A program made the translations under genes and the position numbers. 17,456 nt of DNA, taken from assembly GCA_041569895.1 (NCBI GenBank), contig JBFFXF010000155.1, positions 1 to 17,456 on the forward strand, in the 5' to 3' direction. This stretch comes from JBFFXF01 sp041569895. GTDB taxonomy: Bacteria; Planctomycetota; UBA8108; JACQVS01. Below are positions 14,681 to 17,456 of this stretch, one piece after another. The notes beneath the pieces are model-generated. The model did not search any database. It had not been told where the DNA came from and saw nothing but the letters and a program-made list of their open reading frames with translations. How positions within the stretch are numbered: position 1 is the stretch's first letter; every line of letters starts with the position of its first letter.

Positions 14681-14698
14681 TTCGCGTTCCCGTGCCCG
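14681..14698. repeat. Three-unit hexamer stretch in a 45-bp convergent gap
   Basis: ttcgcg, ttcccg and tgcccg run in period 6 in the short gap between the convergent methyltransferase gene and the Asp-rich gene. The stretch resembles the larger array at 2543-2620. It is too short to stand alone, and I see no clear terminator in this gap. Confidence 0.35.
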
Positions 14699-14704
14699 AG
14701 AACC

Positions 14705-15904
14705 TCACACCGTGATATCCAGCCGGGTCTGCTCGCTCACCGCGAGCAGCTGTAGACTGCCGCCGGAGTCGAAAAGCGCGACCCGGTCGGTGCGGCTCTC
14801 GAAGGTCAGCCGGGACACCGGCGGGAGCACGAGCGGGGACGTATCCGTCGGGGCCGGATCCGTCTCCGCCGGCTCGACGGACTGCTCGATGAGCTCGGAG
14901 AGCCCCGTGATGAGGCGATCGAAGAGCGCCTGCAGGCGGCTGATCGCTTCCTGGAAGCTCTCGACGACGGTGTCGACGTCCGGCGCGTCGCCCTCGCCGG
15001 TCGAGGCCGGGGGAGCGCTCGCGTCGGTCGGGACCGTCTCGACGGTGGGGCTCGGGGTCGCGTCGGTCGCGCTGGTCGGGGCCGAATCGGAGGCGGCGGG
15101 CGGCGTGACGGTCTGCGCCGCGGCAGCGGGCGCGCTTGCCGACTCGCCGGCGCTCGCGCCCTCGAACGATGGCGCATCGGATGCCGTGCCCGTGTCGGGA
15201 GCCGGCGCCGTATCGACATCGGGAGCACCGACGATCGTCCGGAACTCCGCCTTGACGAACGAGAAGCTCGCCTCGATCGTCGGCACCACCTCGTTCAGCG
15301 CCGGCGCGCCCGTGGAGCGACGTCCCCGCGACACGCCAGCAACGCGGCGGCCGTCGTCATCATCATCGCCATCATCGCCATCATCGCCGTCGTCGTCATC
15401 GTCGCGACTCCCGATGCGGCCGACATTGCGGCGGTGGTCATCGTCATCATCATGATCATCATCGTCGTCTTCGTCACGACCGCTGCCGCGTCCCGCCCGG
15501 ACCAGATCGCGGGCGATCTCGCGCAGCGTCGCCGCGAACTCCTTTCCGAGCGCGCGCACGTCGCGGCGAGTCTCCTTGTCGAGGCCGAGCTCGCGGGCGA
15601 TCTCCTGCAACTCGCGCCGGATGGCGCGCCCGAGCCGCCTGACCTGACGGCCGACACGACGGTCGACCTCGACGTCACGCGGGCGCGAATCGGCACGCTC
15701 GCGACTCTGCTCCACGACGATGCGGAGCTCGAGGCTGAAGGAGACGGTATCGACCGCCACGCTCTGGCCCACGGACGGGACCGCGTCGTTCCCGGAAGAG
15801 AGCACCGCGGGCGGAGACGCCGCCGGGGCGTTCCCCGCATCGCCAGGACGTTCCGGAGAAATCGGCGCGGACGGAAAGCTGCTGACGGGCGCGATTGCTG
15901 TCAC
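14705..15904 (-). CDS. Asp/His-rich low-complexity protein of unknown function
   Basis: A protein of 399 residues from a GTG at 15904, supported by GAGG about 7 nt upstream. I recognise no family. The layout is modular: a Pro/Ala/Ser-rich start (1-45), a predicted strand VSFSLELRIVVEQS (54-67), a strongly charged helical region (68-140, coiled-coil-like), two acidic clusters (145-157 with Asp runs broken by His, 168-184 with Asp runs broken by Gly), and the strand-like SFSFVKAEFRTIVG (213-226). A Pro/Ala/Thr/Ser-rich linker (227-310), a helix (311-343) and a conserved-looking end, SRLTFESRTDRVALFDSGGS (364-383) to LDITV, follow. The acidic clusters could bind Ca2+ or transition metals. There is no signal peptide at this start. 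The charged core may be read as cytoplasmic or as exported by an atypical route. The gene is divergent from the GST gene. Confidence 0.7.
   Translation of the reverse strand: MTAIAPVSSFPSAPISPERPGDAGNAPAASPPAVLSSGNDAVPSVGQSVAVDTVSFSLELRIVVEQSRERADSRPRDVEVDRRVGRQVRRLGRAIRRELQEIARELGLDKETRRDVRALGKEFAATLREIARDLVRAGRGSGRDEDDDDDHDDDDDHRRNVGRIGSRDDDDDGDDGDDGDDDDDGRRVAGVSRGRRSTGAPALNEVVPTIEASFSFVKAEFRTIVGAPDVDTAPAPDTGTASDAPSFEGASAGESASAPAAAAQTVTPPAASDSAPTSATDATPSPTVETVPTDASAPPASTGEGDAPDVDTVVESFQEAISRLQALFDRLITGLSELIEQSVEPAETDPAPTDTSPLVLPPVSRLTFESRTDRVALFDSGGSLQLLAVSEQTRLDITV
15356..15475. repeat. Trinucleotide-rich (Asp-codon) repeats inside the Asp/His-rich gene
   Basis: Two blocks, about 15356-15406 and 15437-15475, consist mainly of tcatcg, atcatc and gtcgtc units, the reverse complement of GAT/GAC codons, with a regular 9-nt gccatcatc sub-period in the first block. 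They encode the acidic clusters. Such arrays can gain or lose codons by replication slippage without breaking the frame. Confidence 0.7.
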
Positions 15905-16046
15905 AGTAATACCTCGAATGGAGTCTGACCCGTCTCATCGTCGGCAGAACCGTCGTGCGATCTTGAGGGGAGCACACTTACCGAAACTCCTTGAGTTCGC
16001 GACCGGGCCGCAGTAGCCTCCCCGGGCCAACCGGGCCTGAACGATT

Positions 16047-16083
16047 CGCCGGACGAGACGCCGGACGGAGACGCCGGACGAGA
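16047..16083. repeat. Three tandem 12/13-mers upstream of the GST start
   Basis: cgccggacgaga (16047-16058), cgccggacggaga (16059-16071) and cgccggacgaga (16072-16083) are head-to-tail, the middle one having a single extra g. They end 18 nt before the GST start codon and so probably lie in its 5' leader, in the 197-bp gap between divergent genes. No clear promoter hexamers stand out in this gap. Confidence 0.75.
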
Positions 16084-16101
16084 CGACCATCGGAGATCGA
16101 C

Positions 16102-16719
16102 ATGCTCACGCTCTACGGGAACAGCCAGTCCCCGCCCTGCAACAAGGTGCGCTCCGTCTGCGAGTTGCTCGGCCTCGAGTACGAGTGGAAGGAGCTCGAC
16201 TTTCGCTCGGGGGAGATGAAGAAGCCCGAGTTCCTCGCGTTGCACCCGGCCGGCAAGGTCCCGGCGATCGACGACGACGGCTTCAGGCTCTTCGAGAGCG
16301 AGGCGATCATCCGATACCTCGCCGAGAAGCACGGCAGCGCCATCTACCCGGGAGACCTCCAGGAACGCGCCCTCGTCGAGCAGTGGAGCTACTTCGCGCT
16401 CAACCACGTCGGGCTGGCGATGTCGAAGGTCTACTTCAACCGCGTCGTGGCGCCGAAGTACGACCTCGAGGTCGACGAGCGCTCGATGCGAGAGGGCCGC
16501 GAATGGCTCGAGCGCTACCTGCCGATCGTCGAGGCGCAGCTCGCCAGGAGCACCCACATCGCGGGTCCGGAGCTCACCATCGCCGACATCACCCTGCTCA
16601 CGGTGCTCGCGCTCGCGCCGCGAGCCGGCATCGACCTCTCGCCCTACGCGAAGACCACGGCGTGGCTCGAGAACCTCCGATCGCAGCCGTTCTTCGAGAA
16701 GACCTACGGCGCGAGCTGA
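16102..16719 (+). CDS. Glutathione S-transferase family protein
   Basis: A protein of 205 residues, a typical cytosolic GST length. GGAG lies 6 nt before the ATG. The N-terminal thioredoxin-like domain (1-80) has MLTLYGNSQSPPCNKVR, with S8 or S10 as the probable glutathione-activating residue and C13 nearby, the cis-proline loop GKVPAI (51-56) and the glutathione-gamma-Glu-binding ESEAI (65-69). The all-helical C-terminal domain carries the N-capping box and hydrophobic staple AGPELTIADITLL (154-166, T159 and D162). It would conjugate glutathione to electrophiles or act as a glutathione-dependent isomerase or peroxidase. Its immediate neighbours give no pathway: an orphan upstream and a beta-propeller glycosidase-like gene converging downstream. 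The GST class is uncertain from sequence inspection; theta- or phi-like are both possible. Confidence 0.92.
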   Translation: MLTLYGNSQSPPCNKVRSVCELLGLEYEWKELDFRSGEMKKPEFLALHPAGKVPAIDDDGFRLFESEAIIRYLAEKHGSAIYPGDLQERALVEQWSYFALNHVGLAMSKVYFNRVVAPKYDLEVDERSMREGREWLERYLPIVEAQLARSTHIAGPELTIADITLLTVLALAPRAGIDLSPYAKTTAWLENLRSQPFFEKTYGAS

Positions 16720-16774
16720 GCCCTCGCGCGCCCGCGGACTGCCGCCTGCCGGCGCCCGACACCCAACGCCGCCC

Positions 16775-17456
16775 TCATCGGCGCACGGCGCGCGGACGAG
16801 GCCCGTCCCAGCGAGCCGTGGTGATCGCGAAGTACTTGTTGAGGAAGGGCGGCGCCTTTCGACTGGCGTACCAGATGCGAAACCCTCCGCCGGGGAGCCG
16901 TATCACCGAATGGCTGGTGACGTAGTGCGACTCCCAGGAACGATCGGGATCGGGCCGCAGCACCGGATTCCCGGGATGCTTGCGCCACCGGATGCCATCT
17001 CGGCTGACGGCGAAGCCGATGGCCGTCGTCCGGGGCCTGGCCGACCAGTAGCTGCCGAACCACATCAGGAAGACTCCGTCGACCTCGAGCACCGCCGGGT
17101 AGAAGAGCCGGTCCCTCTCCCACTCCTGATCGATCACCAGAACCGGCGTGGCGGTCACGTCCCAGCGCCGGCCGTCCGGGCTCGAGGCGTGGCGAATCAC
17201 CCAGGGATCGCGCTCGACATCGGTGTACCACATGCGGTAGCCGCCGTCCGTGGCGAGGACCGTCGGCGCGTAGGCGCCCCGGAGGAGCGCGGTCGATGGC
17301 TCGTCCCAGCGAACGCCGTCCCCGCTCGACGTCTCGTGCAGGGTGTGTTCCCCGCCCCCTCCGGCGAACCAGGTCGAGCTGAACCACATCCGGAGCCTGC
17401 CATGCTCTCGCGTCGGCGTGCCGTCCGTCGCCCGCAGGACGGTCGGCGTGAGCACG
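16775..17456 (-). CDS. Five-bladed beta-propeller glycosidase-like protein, C-terminal part (5' end outside window)
   Basis: At least 227 residues; the frame is open to the window edge and the GTG at 17455 is unlikely to be the true start. The sequence shows repeated propeller-blade elements typical of the GH32/GH43/GH62/GH130 superfamily: RLRMWFSSTWFAGG, GVRWDEPSTALL, GYRMWYTDVERDP, ASSPDGRRWDV, VFLMWFGSYWSARP, AVSRDGIRWRKHPGNPVL and FRIWYASRKAP. The recurring S-x-DG-x-x-W and (R/L)-x-W-(F/Y) pairs mark blades. The family includes arabinanases, xylosidases and phosphorylases, so a role in glycan breakdown is likely, but catalytic acids cannot be assigned without the N-terminal blades. It could also be a non-catalytic sugar-binding relative. 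It converges on the GST gene across 55 bp in which I see no clear terminator. Confidence 0.75.
   Translation of the reverse strand, partial: VLTPTVLRATDGTPTREHGRLRMWFSSTWFAGGGGEHTLHETSSGDGVRWDEPSTALLRGAYAPTVLATDGGYRMWYTDVERDPWVIRHASSPDGRRWDVTATPVLVIDQEWERDRLFYPAVLEVDGVFLMWFGSYWSARPRTTAIGFAVSRDGIRWRKHPGNPVLRPDPDRSWESHYVTSHSVIRLPGGGFRIWYASRKAPPFLNKYFAITTARWDGPRPRAVRR

Noticed and set aside
16720..16774. Terminator between the GST and beta-propeller genes
   Set aside because: The gap is GC-rich, but I found no stem followed by a T-run on either strand.

Overview
This is a GC-rich bacterial window of about 17.5 kb with dense, single-exon genes and Shine-Dalgarno starts. Several gene types point to a Planctomycetota-like organism: a tandem DUF1080 secreted protein, a secreted protein ending in paired dockerin-like EF-hand repeats, a HEAT-repeat protein carrying the W-x-x-WW signature before a VWA domain, and many secreted orphans. 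That assignment is an inference from gene content; there is no rRNA or other phylogenetic marker here. I see no tRNA, rRNA, CRISPR array, insertion sequence or phage gene.

Layout. (1) 1-951 (+) is the 3' part of a GH63/MGH1-like glucosidase, followed by a long imperfect hairpin (999-1077) that separates it from a convergent secreted two-domain DUF1080 protein (2504-1146, -). (2) A hexamer-period repeat array (2543-2620) and an intrinsic terminator lie upstream of that gene. (3) A TetR-family regulator (4618-4019, -) precedes a secreted Cys-rich protein of unknown function (3794-2739, -). Each of the two genes is preceded by a matching TetR-type operator (4646-4663 and 3973-3990), and each has its own terminator. 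(4) A minus-strand run, 11004 to 4795, holds a secreted HEAT/VWA protein, a 2Fe-2S subunit and a Tat-exported molybdenum hydroxylase large subunit (IorA/IorB type), which are tightly spaced or overlapping. A secreted dockerin-like protein follows after a 77-bp gap. (5) On the plus strand are a neurotransmitter:sodium symporter (11285-12847), then a family 2 glycosyltransferase and an FkbM-type methyltransferase that overlap by ATGA (13014-14659). (6) The right end has an Asp/His-rich orphan protein (15904-14705, -), a glutathione S-transferase (16102-16719, +) and a beta-propeller glycosidase-like protein truncated by the window end (-).

How the parts may work together. The tetR/Cys-rich pair looks like a small autoregulated response unit, possibly redox- or electrophile-sensing, because Cys105 of the regulator falls where NemR has its sensor cysteine. 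The molybdenum hydroxylase, its [2Fe-2S] partner and the VWA/HEAT protein look like one exported oxidoreductase operon. The glycosidase, DUF1080, glycosyltransferase, methyltransferase and beta-propeller genes fit an organism that degrades and builds complex glycans. No intergenic gap exceeds 300 bases; the larger ones are annotated where they hold a recognisable signal.
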